From Lachnospiraceae bacterium (GTDB lineage: Bacteria; Bacillota; Clostridia; Lachnospirales; Lachnospiraceae): 64,000 nt of DNA. The DNA lies in contig JAFWIM010000114.1 in NCBI GenBank assembly GCA_017514845.1, positions 1 through 64,000 on the forward strand, given 5' to 3'. A program made the translations under genes and the position numbers. Shown one piece after another: positions 18,998 to 27,730 of the stretch. The notes beneath the pieces were generated by a model. That model ran no database searches, was not told the origin of the DNA, and saw only the letters and a program-made list of their open reading frames with translations. The first letter of the stretch is position 1. Each line of letters opens with the position of its first letter.

Positions 18998-19279
18998 TCA
19001 GCTGATCTCCGACATGAAAATCTCATAATAATCGTCTTCACAGCGCAGCATAGGAGAATTCTCCCCTCCCCCGTTCGTGCTTCGCCGCATGGCGGCATAG
19101 GCATCTTCTCCTGCGCTGATCAGGTCCATCTCATACAGCGGAAAACCGTAGGATGTACTGAGACTGCAGAATTCCTTCAGCGGATTATCCGCAAGTCTGG
19201 TCGCGAGAAGTGCCCTCCTTACCGACGGATCTTTCTTTGCCAGTTTTTTGAGTCCGTAAAGAGCATCATTAACTTCCAT
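18998..19279 (-). CDS. Small conserved-looking protein, weakly Nif11-like
   Basis: 93 residues with a good ribosome site (AGAGGAGAGATGGT before ATG). The sequence reads as an acidic helical protein: a KKLAKKDPSVRRALLATR helix, DNPLKEFCSLSTSYGFPLYE, then RRSTNGGGENSPML and a DDYYEIFMSEIS end. The order 'helix, Dp.lr, then .yGf.l.e.el' recalls Nif11-type leader peptides, and NGGGENS lies where such leaders have a glycine cleavage site. No peptide-modifying enzyme is adjacent, so this is only a resemblance. It sits between the M14 gene and the UPF0158 pair, all on the minus strand. Confidence 0.65.
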   Translation of the reverse strand: MEVNDALYGLKKLAKKDPSVRRALLATRLADNPLKEFCSLSTSYGFPLYEMDLISAGEDAYAAMRRSTNGGGENSPMLRCEDDYYEIFMSEIS

Positions 19280-19330
19280 ACCATCTCTCCTCTGTATGAG
19301 CGCCGGGACGGACAGGTCACCCTGCCTGTC

Positions 19331-19750
19331 TCATACCTCATACTCTATGTTGTTTTCTTCGCACCACGCGCGGGCAATCAGACCGTAACAGCTGTTCCGG
19401 AATGCGTTCCAAGGGACGTCCAGATCATAAGCGTGGACAACAGCAGAAAACGCTCCCGCCGGGTGATCGTCATCGAGCGCTCGCAGCAGCGCTGCTGCCG
19501 CTGCCGCGTCATGAACTTCATCCACGAAATCCGCCATCATGCCAAACTCATCCACCTCATACTCATTCGGAAGAGGCAGATAGAGTTCCGGGTGAGCATC
19601 GATCCTGGCCATCAGAGCTTTATCCTGTCCGATACCGTATACCGAATCCATAAGCATGACGACTTCACCTGTCTCAGTACAATAAAAGAACTGAGATTTC
19701 GCGTTCGAATACTGGATTCCATCCACCACATCCTGCAGTTTAGCTTTCAT
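19331..19750 (-). CDS. UPF0158 family protein
   Basis: 139 residues with the UPF0158 pattern: an N-terminal strand with QFFYCTETGEVVML, the acidic LPLPNEYEVDEFGMMADFV block, GAFSAVVHAYDL, and the terminal ARAWCEENNIEYE. Members are cytoplasmic proteins of unknown function. The ATG follows GAGGAAACT. A second paralogue starts about 600 bases upstream, with the same order of blocks but low identity. Confidence 0.75.
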   Translation of the reverse strand: MKAKLQDVVDGIQYSNAKSQFFYCTETGEVVMLMDSVYGIGQDKALMARIDAHPELYLPLPNEYEVDEFGMMADFVDEVHDAAAAAALLRALDDDHPAGAFSAVVHAYDLDVPWNAFRNSCYGLIARAWCEENNIEYEV

Positions 19751-19891
19751 AGTTTCCTCACTTTATCTTCAAGTCTCACGCGCCTTTCTTACATGCGCGA
19801 CATTGCTCCGGTGCTTTTGTCAGTGCGGAGCGGAGACCACTTCCACCTCTGACATAATGCTTAATTATAACACGAAACAAAAGTCTTGTCA

Positions 19892-20353
19892 TTACCTCGC
19901 GCGCAGGCCGTTCTCCCTGCACCACTCTGCGGCTATGTCCCGGATCGCGTTAAGGCGGTATTCCTCATAGTCGGAAGCAAGACCCAGCGCTCCTACTGCC
20001 CTGCTGAAAGCTCTGAAAGGATAGGGGCTCTTCAATATCTGTGTGAGTCGCTCTTTCCCCTCCCCGTCTGGCAGCGTTTCTGTAAAGCCAGCCATGATCC
20101 TGTAATTCTCGTTGAGCCCCAGCACCGGAACATGGATATAGTCCTTCGGGTTGACTTTTATATCCGCCGCCAGGTCATCTGTCTCCACATAGGCTCCCAT
20201 TGCGGTAAATCCGGAAAAGACCGGGTTGACCCTGAGTACGACCTCCTCTGACGGCTTATGGTAATAATAGTCGCCCGTCTTGTTGGCGTAAGCCATCGCG
20301 CTCACTATATCTTCAAGTTCGACTCTGGCTCTTCTCTTAAAAAAATTAAACAT
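19892..20353 (-). CDS. UPF0158 family protein, second copy
   Basis: 153 residues. It shares the block order of the neighbouring UPF0158 protein: GDYYYHKPSEEVVLRV, DYIHVPVLGLNENYRIMAGF, PFRAFSRAVGALGL, and AAEWCRENGLRAR at the end. A short basic N-terminal extension (MFNFFKRRARVE) is unique to this copy. About 140 bases separate the two genes, so they may be one unit formed by an old duplication. No function is known for the family. Confidence 0.75.
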   Translation of the reverse strand: MFNFFKRRARVELEDIVSAMAYANKTGDYYYHKPSEEVVLRVNPVFSGFTAMGAYVETDDLAADIKVNPKDYIHVPVLGLNENYRIMAGFTETLPDGEGKERLTQILKSPYPFRAFSRAVGALGLASDYEEYRLNAIRDIAAEWCRENGLRAR

Positions 20354-20373
20354 ACCTGTTCTCCCACTGCGTC

Positions 20374-20428
20374 AATGAGGCTGTATATGGCGGCACATAC
20401 AGGATGAACCGCCATATACAGCCTCATT
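20374..20428. terminator. 20-bp perfect inverted repeat between UPF0158 and alarmone synthetase genes
   Basis: Positions 20374-20393 and 20409-20428 are perfectly complementary (20 bp) with a 15-base loop. It lies just after the alarmone synthetase gene and before the UPF0158 start. No long T-run follows on either strand, so it may act as an RNA 3' end or processing structure as much as a terminator. Confidence 0.55.
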
Positions 20429-20456
20429 GCTGTTGTTAGATTTCAAGTTTCACAAA

Positions 20457-21302
20457 TTATGACGGTCCGTCGATCCGGTCACGAAGCTGCATCATCCTGC
20501 GGTCGAGCTGATTGATCATCTCCGCGACATACTGAAGTTCCTCAGTAATGGACTGTTCATTGGGAATGTCCCGTTTATACTTCATCTTATGCTCGATACT
20601 CGCCCAGAAATCCATTGCGATCGTTCTGAGCTGTACCTCCACCTTCATCATATACTTGCCGGAAGTGAGGTAGATCGGCACTTCCAGGATCAGATGCAGA
20701 CTTCTGTACCCGTTATCCTTCGGATACCTGATGTAATCTTTTTCCTCCAGAAGTTTTATATCATCCTGCTGGACGAGGCAGTCCCTTAGCCTGTAAATAT
20801 CGTCAATGAACGAACATATGACACGGATCCCGGCAATATCCTGCAGATAGCGCTCAATATTGCTGACGGTGAAATCAATACCTCTCCGGTCAAGCTTCTC
20901 AAAAATACTTCTCGGTCTCTTGAGCCTGCTCTTGATCGATTCAAAGGGATTTCTGTTCTGTACCAGGGCAAGTTCCCTGTTCAGCACTTCTATCTTTGTC
21001 CGGACCTCGCTCATTGCGCATTCGTAATGCATCATAAGCGTCTGGAAATTCGTGAGTTCATCCCTGAGACTCAGCATTTCCCGCAGATACCCCTCCGGTG
21101 TTGACTGTCCGTACTTGTCGACGTTCATATCGACCAGATGATTCTCGAGATAGCGCAGCAGAGTCTTGGTTTCCTTCCTGTCCCTCTTTTCCGGAGCCTT
21201 CTCATCGGCTCTCGGAAGCTCTGTTTCGTATTCCACTATTTCTGACAGGTCTATATCAGCTGCTGTTGCTTTTGTATCTTGTGCAGACACATTACTATCC
21301 AT
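20457..21302 (-). CDS. Small alarmone synthetase, RelA/SpoT synthetase domain
   Basis: 281 residues consisting of a (p)ppGpp synthetase domain only, without hydrolase or TGS/ACT parts, as in RelQ/RelP (YjbM/YwaC). It transfers pyrophosphate from ATP to GDP or GTP in the stringent response. Visible motifs: SRLKRPRSIFEKL (substrate loop), DIAGIRVICSFIDDIY, the YIRYPKDNGYRSLHLILEV G-loop with its Tyr, and VEVQLRTIAMDFWASIEHKMKYK. About 60 extra N-terminal residues are charged and unlike the core. The ATG follows AAAGGTGTGAATAT. The position of the coiled C-terminal helix supports RelQ-like tetramers, but this is an inference. Confidence 0.88.
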   Translation of the reverse strand: MDSNVSAQDTKATAADIDLSEIVEYETELPRADEKAPEKRDRKETKTLLRYLENHLVDMNVDKYGQSTPEGYLREMLSLRDELTNFQTLMMHYECAMSEVRTKIEVLNRELALVQNRNPFESIKSRLKRPRSIFEKLDRRGIDFTVSNIERYLQDIAGIRVICSFIDDIYRLRDCLVQQDDIKLLEEKDYIRYPKDNGYRSLHLILEVPIYLTSGKYMMKVEVQLRTIAMDFWASIEHKMKYKRDIPNEQSITEELQYVAEMINQLDRRMMQLRDRIDGPS

Positions 21303-21392
21303 ATATTCACACCTTTCCTAAACGCATTGCCCGTCAATTATATCATAGGAGCGGTTCTTTTTGGCATTTTGCCATTCGGTTTAACAAAGATT

Positions 21393-22115
21393 TCATAAAC
21401 TCGAAAGGAACAGACTGCGGATCTCTTCAATCGCGCTCTCCTCCCTGCGGGCGGTCGTTTTCCAGATCTCAAGGGAGTCCGTCACACAAAAGCCCGAAGG
21501 CACATGCCCCAGATAGAGGACAGCCTCCCACAGGCCGGGATTCTTCTCAAAAATCGGCAGAAGCAATTTCGCGACATATAGATTCTCATCCCTCAGATAA
21601 CAGTTCAGCGTGAACCTGCGCATCTGAAGTTTGGACGTCAGATCCACCTCCTTCGCACCGTCGAGCACCCGCGCGGAGTACTCGCTGAACTTGGGCGCAT
21701 AGCGCATGAGGGCAGGGTGATCGGCGTATTTTTCACCTGAGAGCTCATTTGCAAGCTTCCTCAGAAAGAAGTGTGATGCCGTCTCGCAGACCGACTCCTC
21801 GAACCATCGCAGATCTTCCCCCACGAAGAACGGTATCCGCATATGGCAAAGCTCGTGCGAGAACTGGTAGGCTGCCTGGGAGACATACTGAAGCTCTGTG
21901 TTCAGATGAATCTCTTTAAGATTCCGAAAGCAGGCCGGACTGTCAGCGCTCCTTTCGATCTTTATATTGAGAGGCTGCCCGGGAATGCCCGGCACGTAGC
22001 GGTCGAACAAAGTCATGAGACAATCGAGCACTGTTATAAAATTGTCCGCCCGGTGGATATCCGCATCTGAGTAAAAATATGTGCCCGGATGCGCGGGGAA
22101 CTTCAAAAGATACAT
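21393..22115 (-). CDS. HExxH putative metallopeptidase of unknown family
   Basis: I chose the ATG at 22115 because it follows a GGGAGGAA site and the longer reading crosses a strong terminator. The 240-residue protein has FSHELCHMRIPFF (HExxH) near residue 90 and, about 17 residues later, FEESVCETASHFFLR, a helix carrying a candidate Glu third ligand. This gives a gluzincin-like arrangement. No signal peptide or membrane segment is seen, so it is probably cytoplasmic. Similar small solo zincins in Firmicutes are mostly uncharacterised. An XRE regulator gene ends about 100 bases upstream. Confidence 0.6.
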   Translation of the reverse strand: MYLLKFPAHPGTYFYSDADIHRADNFITVLDCLMTLFDRYVPGIPGQPLNIKIERSADSPACFRNLKEIHLNTELQYVSQAAYQFSHELCHMRIPFFVGEDLRWFEESVCETASHFFLRKLANELSGEKYADHPALMRYAPKFSEYSARVLDGAKEVDLTSKLQMRRFTLNCYLRDENLYVAKLLLPIFEKNPGLWEAVLYLGHVPSGFCVTDSLEIWKTTARREESAIEEIRSLFLSSL

Positions 22116-22140
22116 AGGCGAAGCTTCCTCCCGCTTGCGA

Positions 22141-22202
22141 AAAACCCCGGCGTTATGCGCCGCGCTTTTCTGAATGTCAAAGCGCGGCGCATAATGCCGG
22201 GG
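22141..22202 (-). terminator. Strong terminator after the XRE regulator gene
   Basis: A stem of about 24 base pairs with one mismatch (22145-22169 with 22178-22202) is followed on the minus strand by TTTTT. It separates the regulator gene from the zincin gene, showing they are not one transcript. Confidence 0.85.
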
Positions 22203-22218
22203 CATTTCATTTCTTAAT

Positions 22219-22563
22219 TCAGTCCACAAGAGAGTCGAGATATCCGAGGAGGCGTGTCTTTTTTGACGTCTCAAGCTGATGAAAGCGTCTCAGAAAAGCA
22301 TACTCCTCAGAAGTATTATCTACCACGATATACTGCATTTCCACGCCGTTTTCGGCCCCTTCCGCCGTTCCGGCCAGCAGTTCGTACGGTGATACAGCAA
22401 GCACACTGCAGATCTGAAGTATCTTCTCCGCAGAGGGATTGGTCTTCTTCCGTTTCCAGTCGCTGATCGCGCTCTGCGAGATTCCGGTCCGCTGTGCAAA
22501 TTCTCGCTGTGTCATGCCCCTTTCAGCAAGGAGCTCAAAGATCTTCTCGCTAATCGTTGCCAT
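22219..22563 (-). CDS. XRE-family transcriptional regulator
   Basis: 114 residues. An N-terminal Cro/C1-type helix-turn-helix spans about residues 5-60 (MTQREFAQRTGISQSAISDWKRKKTNPS, then LQICSVLAVSPYELLAG). The C-terminal half (MQYIVVDNTSEEYAFLRRFHQLETSKKTRLLGYLDSL) resembles the short oligomerisation segments of such regulators. A terminator follows, so it is a single-gene unit. Its targets are unknown. Confidence 0.85.
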   Translation of the reverse strand: MATISEKIFELLAERGMTQREFAQRTGISQSAISDWKRKKTNPSAEKILQICSVLAVSPYELLAGTAEGAENGVEMQYIVVDNTSEEYAFLRRFHQLETSKKTRLLGYLDSLVD

Positions 22564-22638
22564 ATTCTGTTAACCCCTGTTTTGACTACAGTTCCGGCTC
22601 CCCCGCTGCCGTCCTGCAGCACCGGAACACCACGGCAG

Positions 22639-23307
22639 TTACTCCTCTATGCTATCCGCATTTTCGTAAACGAAGTAATCGGGATCAAGTTCACCCGCAA
22701 ATGCCCTGGCGGCCAGCAGAGCGGCGTCCTCCTCATTCCCCGACTTGATATTGCGAAGAATGATGACCGATGCAAGAAGCTCAGCCGGGAAGAACTCATC
22801 CAGCCTGTAGATGTAGCTGATGCGAAGGCTCGCGTCATCTTCTGACAATGCCTCCATGAAATCAACATACTTCTGGTAATTGTCCGCGACTTCCTCCGGA
22901 GTCATTGCCCTGACCTCGTCGAGACGCACTTCCGCTTTGTATGAATCGAGCAGGTCCGCAACATTGTCATCATCGGTCGTAAGTCCCATGAATTCCGCTG
23001 CCGCGCGGACATACACGCCCTTTGTCAGCTCTTCTTTCTTGGTCGCCAGATTCTCCTCCATCACGGTGAGCTCATCCGGGATCTCATCCGAATCCATGAC
23101 TTCCGTGTAGTTCGAGATGAACTGCTGCTGAAGAGATGTAATGCCCTGAAGGCCGTTGATCAACTTTTTGCTGAGGACCTCCGGAATAGCTCCGTCCTTC
23201 TCGGCGTATGAGGAAAGTTCACGGGCAGACTCCTTAAGGCTGTCCTTCTCAAGCCGGATCTGTGCGACAAGCTGTTTTGCGTTCTGTAATACTTCCAACT
23301 TATTCAT
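22639..23307 (-). CDS. Hypothetical acidic helical protein
   Basis: The ATG at 23307 follows GAAGGGAGTTTTACA and gives 222 residues, from MNKLEVLQNAKQLVAQIRLE. The protein is almost entirely predicted helix, acidic, with coiled-coil-like stretches (about 1-45 and 60-90) and no signal, membrane segment or known motif. I do not recognise the family. It lies 109 bases downstream of a CapA-type gene on the same strand, so it may belong to that transcript. Confidence 0.65.
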   Translation of the reverse strand: MNKLEVLQNAKQLVAQIRLEKDSLKESARELSSYAEKDGAIPEVLSKKLINGLQGITSLQQQFISNYTEVMDSDEIPDELTVMEENLATKKEELTKGVYVRAAAEFMGLTTDDDNVADLLDSYKAEVRLDEVRAMTPEEVADNYQKYVDFMEALSEDDASLRISYIYRLDEFFPAELLASVIILRNIKSGNEEDAALLAARAFAGELDPDYFVYENADSIEE

Positions 23308-23416
23308 TGTAAAACTCCCTTCTTTATAATGCAGCGGCAGGCCGGCCACACCGCCGGACGTTTATATCAGGTCCGGCATGTGTCCATGATCCTGTCGGCA
23401 ATCTCCATATGCGTAA

Positions 23417-25606
23417 TCAGTACTCTTCGCCGTAATCGGCGTAGTCCTCGTCATAGTCCCCGCCGTCTTCCTCGTCCGTGTAATCGTAATCCTCGTCGTA
23501 ATTCCCGCCGTCATATCCGTCCGTATCATCAGAGTACTCCGCGTCCGTGTAATTGTCGGAGGTCTCGGTCGTATCCCCTGTCTCTGATGAAGCAGATGCT
23601 GAGGTATCCTGCGATCCCGCATTGCCTTCCGCACTCTGCCCGGATGACCATTCCGTGAGCGGTATTCCCGGCTCCGCTGTCAGATCCTTTATCTTCGCGA
23701 TAATTCTTGCGATCTCATCCGGATCTTCGTAGGGCGTCGGCTGATAATTATTATAACTCGAAGCGGACGAAATGCTGATCGGAATAATATTTGTCACATT
23801 GTCCTCCGCGAGCTCTCCGCCTTTTACCGTGAAGGTCTGCTGGTAGATAAATGAGTCCATATCGGACGGCTCATAATTTCCGCCGAAGCAGAAATTGCCG
23901 AGACTGTACACGATGTTCTTTCCCTTGTACGTCTCGATCGCCTGCACTCTGTGAGGATGGTGGCCGATTACAAGATCCGCGCCGTGGTCAATCGCGATGC
24001 GTCCGAGATCATACTGATCCTGATCGTAATAATACTGAGCTTCCTCGCCCCAGTGCATGGTCACTATGATGATCTGTGCTCCCTGCGCCTCGACAGCTTC
24101 GATCTGTTCGATCATCTTGTACTGGCAGTCCTTTTCCTCAAAGAGTTCAAGAATACCGACCAGTCCCACTTTCACGCCTTTGACGTCGACGACCTTGCTG
24201 TCGGAATAACCGAATGTCGTGATTCCGGCTTCAGACAGATACTGCAGCGTATCCGTGTAACTCTGCTCGCCGTAATCTTCACTGTGGTTGTTGGCCATAT
24301 TGGCAGCGTCCACACCGGAACTCGAAAGAATCTTCACATATGACGGATCCGCCTTGAACGCATACTGCTTGTCGAGCCTCTCATCGGAGTCGGCGTTTGT
24401 CAATGTCCCCTCAAAGTTGACTACGGTGAGATCATCCTGCTCAAATATGCTCTTCACGTTTGCGAAGAAGTATTCGTAACCGTTCTCCTCGTAAAACGCG
24501 TCGAAACTCGTGTCATAATCAAAGCTCTGGTCACGCCCGAATGTGCAGTCACCGGTAAACGTCAGAGTGATGGACTCGGAGACAGGCTCCGGCGTGATCA
24601 CCGCAGCAACAGACTCATCCGCGGGAATGGCGTTCTCCGTGCCCGCCGTCTCTTCCTGTACAGCCTGTGTGTTCCCCTGTGTGCGCTCCTCACTGTTCCC
24701 GTTTCTTTCGCCGGATACCCGGTGGAAAATAAGGAGAGCGATAAGGAGCAAAATGACAAGGGCACCGGCACCGATGGCGATTTTCTGCATTTTTCTCTGT
24801 TCGGCCGCACGCTTTCTGGCCGCGCGCTGTTTGGCCGCACGCCGTCTTGCCCGGCGCTCTTCCTCAGAGTGCTCACCCTTGCGAAGCTCTTCCTCCGCGA
24901 GAAGGCCGCTCTCAAGTTCCTTCTGTTCCTCCTCTTCCCTCTGCTTTCTGAGGGTCTCCTGATCCGGCTCCGGCTCATCCGGCAGGAACGAGTAGGTCGT
25001 GCGGCTCCTCTCATGAACGCCGTCCGCATTGACCGTCTCAAAATACTCGGGTCGGTCATTCCCGTGCTCCGCCGCTGCTGGATTTTCGTTCTCATCGGCA
25101 CCGACCGGGCGCTTCCTCCTGCGGGCTGCCGCCTCGTCGGTCACTTCCGCCGGGCGCTTCTTCCTGCGCGGTGCCGTCTCGTCGGTCACTTCCGCCGGGC
25201 GCTTTTTCCTGCGCAGTGCCGCCTCGTCGGTTCCTTCCGCCGGGCGCTTTTTCCTGCGGGCTGCCGCCTCGTCGGTTCCTTCCGCCGGGCGCTTTTTCCT
25301 GCGCGGTGCCGCCTCGTCGATTCCTTCCGCCGGGCGCTTTTTCCTGCGGGCTGCCGTCTCGTCGGTTCCTTCCGCCGGGCGCTTTCTCCTGCGGGCTGCC
25401 GTCTCGTCGGTTCCTTCCGCCGGCCGTTTCTTCCTGCGGGCTGCCGCCTCGTCGGTTCCTTCCGCCGGGCGCTTTTTCCTGCGCGGTCTCGTCTGTCCGC
25501 CATTTCCCGACGCATCCGCGCGGCGCTTTTTCACGCGCGCGGTCTTATCGGAATCCGCGGAATCATTAGTATATGTTGAAAGCTCCTCTCCGGTGCTTTC
25601 CATCAT
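23417..25606 (-). CDS. CapA-family (PgsA-like) protein with basic tandem-repeat cytoplasmic tail
   Basis: About 729 residues. The cytoplasmic N-terminus has nine copies of a 15-residue unit (RRKKRPAEGTDEAAA). A highly charged linker, one membrane helix (KIAIGAGALVILLLIALLIF) and an outer CapA domain follow. The domain carries calcineurin-like metal motifs: TFTGDCTFG, NFEGTLT, NMANNHSEDYG, MHWGEEAQ, and GHHPHRVQ with YSLGNFCFGG. It ends in an acidic tyrosine-rich tail. CapA/PgsA proteins act in poly-gamma-glutamate export in Bacillus, but most clostridial copies are uncharacterised. Start choice: ATG at 25606, with GGGAAAAG upstream; a GTG 33 bases earlier has no ribosome site. A second CapA protein lies at 35848. 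Confidence 0.82.
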   Translation of the reverse strand: MMESTGEELSTYTNDSADSDKTARVKKRRADASGNGGQTRPRRKKRPAEGTDEAAARRKKRPAEGTDETAARRRKRPAEGTDETAARRKKRPAEGIDEAAPRRKKRPAEGTDEAAARRKKRPAEGTDEAALRRKKRPAEVTDETAPRRKKRPAEVTDEAAARRRKRPVGADENENPAAAEHGNDRPEYFETVNADGVHERSRTTYSFLPDEPEPDQETLRKQREEEEQKELESGLLAEEELRKGEHSEEERRARRRAAKQRAARKRAAEQRKMQKIAIGAGALVILLLIALLIFHRVSGERNGNSEERTQGNTQAVQEETAGTENAIPADESVAAVITPEPVSESITLTFTGDCTFGRDQSFDYDTSFDAFYEENGYEYFFANVKSIFEQDDLTVVNFEGTLTNADSDERLDKQYAFKADPSYVKILSSSGVDAANMANNHSEDYGEQSYTDTLQYLSEAGITTFGYSDSKVVDVKGVKVGLVGILELFEEKDCQYKMIEQIEAVEAQGAQIIIVTMHWGEEAQYYYDQDQYDLGRIAIDHGADLVIGHHPHRVQAIETYKGKNIVYSLGNFCFGGNYEPSDMDSFIYQQTFTVKGGELAEDNVTNIIPISISSASSYNNYQPTPYEDPDEIARIIAKIKDLTAEPGIPLTEWSSGQSAEGNAGSQDTSASASSETGDTTETSDNYTDAEYSDDTDGYDGGNYDEDYDYTDEEDGGDYDEDYADYGEEY
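25079..25483. repeat. Nine 45-bp tandem repeats encoding RRKKRPAEGTDEAAA
   Basis: In-frame 45-base units within the CapA-like gene: eight good copies and one degenerate copy. Variation is mostly in the last three residues (AAA, TAA, AAP, AAL, TAP). Confidence 0.9.
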
Positions 25607-25644
25607 TTCATCATCTTTTCCCAAATTGTATACCCCCACTTTTG

Positions 25645-27414
25645 TTATCCGGCAAACATCACGCCGTCGAACAGGTCAGAAATATCCTCACCGCCTATTG
25701 TCTGCGGCCAATTCGAGGCATCGACCGTCACCCGCGCGATTCTTCCGTCTGAAAGGACCAGATCGACCGTCTTTTCTCCGTCGGTCCTGTATATCTTGCA
25801 CTCGGTCCCTGTCTTGATCGTCTGGTTCTTTTTCGTCACCCGTCCGCGCTCATTTACGATGCTGCAGGAAATGTTCTCTCTGCATTTAAGGGTCAGATTG
25901 CTGTGGACATTGTAATATGTATCATCCGATTTCGGGATGCCGTTCTCTCCGACATAGTAAGATCTTCCCGCGGAATATGTGCTCATAATGTCCATATCGG
26001 AGGACAGTTCGAACGACTCCGGATCAGTCAGCAGAGATTCGCCGATAAGATCCGCCTCCTCATCATAGTGTCTCGACCTTCCGGCATTATCCACGTGACC
26101 GCTGTAGGACGGCTCACCCTTGCTCAGGCTGAAAATATTCAGCTGCTGATAATCACTGTCCCCGGTGCAGAAGAGATAGACATAATCTCCGTCTTCTGTA
26201 TGCACATAGGTCGGAAGCATTGTGTTGCTCACGAAGCTCGCCCTGGCGGATTCATCATTCAATGTGACGGTCACACCGTCGTAGCCGTATTCATCACCCT
26301 CATGCCCCTCGATCATAAGGAGATCGGCTTCACCGTCATCTTCGAGATCGAGCGCAAATACCTGGGACATGTCAAGTCCGACTGCATAACTTGAAGGCAC
26401 CGCTTCTCCCAGAGGTCTGAACAGCTTCTTCTCCTCAGACCGGAGTATAGTAAGAGCCATGACCTCGTCGTTCTGGACAAAATAGAACGTGATTCCGTCA
26501 TAGCCGAGCGTAAAGACGTAATCTTTGTCCTCGTATTCGCCGAGAAGATCCTCAAACGCGTCGTCGGAAATATCAGGATACGACTCTTTTTGCCGTTTTG
26601 CAAGAAGTTCCGGAAGCAGATCCGTGTCGGCGATGACTTTTGATAGTGCCAGTTCACGCCCGGTACTACTGTCTATGGTATGGGCAGCCACGCTCACCCC
26701 ATCGTTCTTTCCGCCTGTGACCGTTGTCTTTTCGTAGTAGCTGAAGATACTTGAGTCGGTTCTGACAGGAACTGCCGCAAGGCTGAGATCATACGGGGTG
26801 AAATCATTCCCGTCATCCGCGTACATGTCTTTCGCCTCATCAAGAAGCTCATTAAATGTATCCTCACAGGACGATATCGTGTCATCCGATAATGTTTCGA
26901 GCCGGGAAGCTAGTTTTTCGTATTTTTTCCCGTCACTCTCGCCGAGGCCAAGATACTGGACATTGGAATTCAGGTAAGTAACATCCTCTTTGGAATCATA
27001 CTCATAATCGTAAATCGACACGCGCTCGACCGAGAGCTGAGCCGGAGTATTTTTTGATGCAGTGTCGTTCTTTACACTGCCGGACGCGACAGATGACTCT
27101 GTCGGGATCGAATCTGTCACCGTGCTCTCTGTTTTTTTTGTGTCTGCTTTTTTATTGTCTGTCCCGCTGCCCGCTTTTCCGCCGACGCTTCCTTTGCTGT
27201 CCGTCTCTTCCGGAGCTGTCGCCGCGCTGCTGTCTTCCGCAGTTTTTTCATGAGCGGTGGACCCATCCACGGTCTCGCTCCCTGACGCAGCCACCCCGGA
27301 CTCATCTTTCACGAACAGAGGTGATTCGATCCCATTATAATCTATCTGTGGCATACCGCAGCCTGTCAGCATAAAAGCCATAAGACCAATAGCTAATATT
27401 TTTTTCGTTTTCAT
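25645..27414 (-). CDS. Lipoprotein with DUF3298-like domain
   Basis: 589 residues from the ATG at 27414, which follows GAGGGAAAA. The N-terminus MKTKKILAIGLMAFMLTGCG has a lipobox (LTGC), so Cys19 is predicted to be lipid-modified. A Ser/Thr/Lys-rich linker of about 110 residues is followed by a DUF4163/DUF3298-type region (SIYDYEYDSKEDVTYL, VSVAAHTIDSSTGRELALSKVI) like that of RsiV-related proteins. Next come an acidic calcium-like segment (LDLEDDGEADLLMIEG) and a C-terminal SH3-like strand region. It is probably an envelope sensor or binding protein. The CapA-like gene begins 38 bases downstream, so the two are likely co-transcribed and may cooperate at the surface. Confidence 0.75.
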   Translation of the reverse strand: MKTKKILAIGLMAFMLTGCGMPQIDYNGIESPLFVKDESGVAASGSETVDGSTAHEKTAEDSSAATAPEETDSKGSVGGKAGSGTDNKKADTKKTESTVTDSIPTESSVASGSVKNDTASKNTPAQLSVERVSIYDYEYDSKEDVTYLNSNVQYLGLGESDGKKYEKLASRLETLSDDTISSCEDTFNELLDEAKDMYADDGNDFTPYDLSLAAVPVRTDSSIFSYYEKTTVTGGKNDGVSVAAHTIDSSTGRELALSKVIADTDLLPELLAKRQKESYPDISDDAFEDLLGEYEDKDYVFTLGYDGITFYFVQNDEVMALTILRSEEKKLFRPLGEAVPSSYAVGLDMSQVFALDLEDDGEADLLMIEGHEGDEYGYDGVTVTLNDESARASFVSNTMLPTYVHTEDGDYVYLFCTGDSDYQQLNIFSLSKGEPSYSGHVDNAGRSRHYDEEADLIGESLLTDPESFELSSDMDIMSTYSAGRSYYVGENGIPKSDDTYYNVHSNLTLKCRENISCSIVNERGRVTKKNQTIKTGTECKIYRTDGEKTVDLVLSDGRIARVTVDASNWPQTIGGEDISDLFDGVMFAG

Positions 27415-27532
27415 TTTTCCCTCAGAGCCGCCATTTTGGGCTTCCCATGCATATCGCGGAGACCGCGGACACGACCTGCTGCCACAGTTCATTCCCCGCT
27501 CCGCTGTAAATCGATATAGACTCACACCATCT

Positions 27533-27561
27533 ATGATACTGTCAAAACCGACTTTTTTCAA
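27533..27561 (-). promoter_or_regulatory. Promoter of the lipoprotein/CapA operon
   Basis: On the minus strand TTGAAA (27556-27561) and TATCAT (27533-27538) are separated by 17 bases, giving a leader of about 115 bases. It lies within the 316-base divergent region 27415-27730, which holds no other recognisable gene. Confidence 0.6.
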
Positions 27562-27730
27562 ATCATTTATCCCGTTTGTGAAAAATTATCTTACAAACGC
27601 CCTGACGCTCCTGCCGCGCTACGTTCTCGCTTCCGTTACGCCAAAGTGCCTTTTCCTCCGCCGGTCCCGCTTTCACAATCCCGAAAAACATGGTACAGTA
27701 TAGAGAAAACGTCTGTTGGAGCAATCAGAT

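Noticed and set aside
25079..25483. 45-bp repeat array as a possible CRISPR or minisatellite outside genes
   Set aside because: It is coding sequence for the CapA-like protein's basic tail; units are contiguous without spacers.
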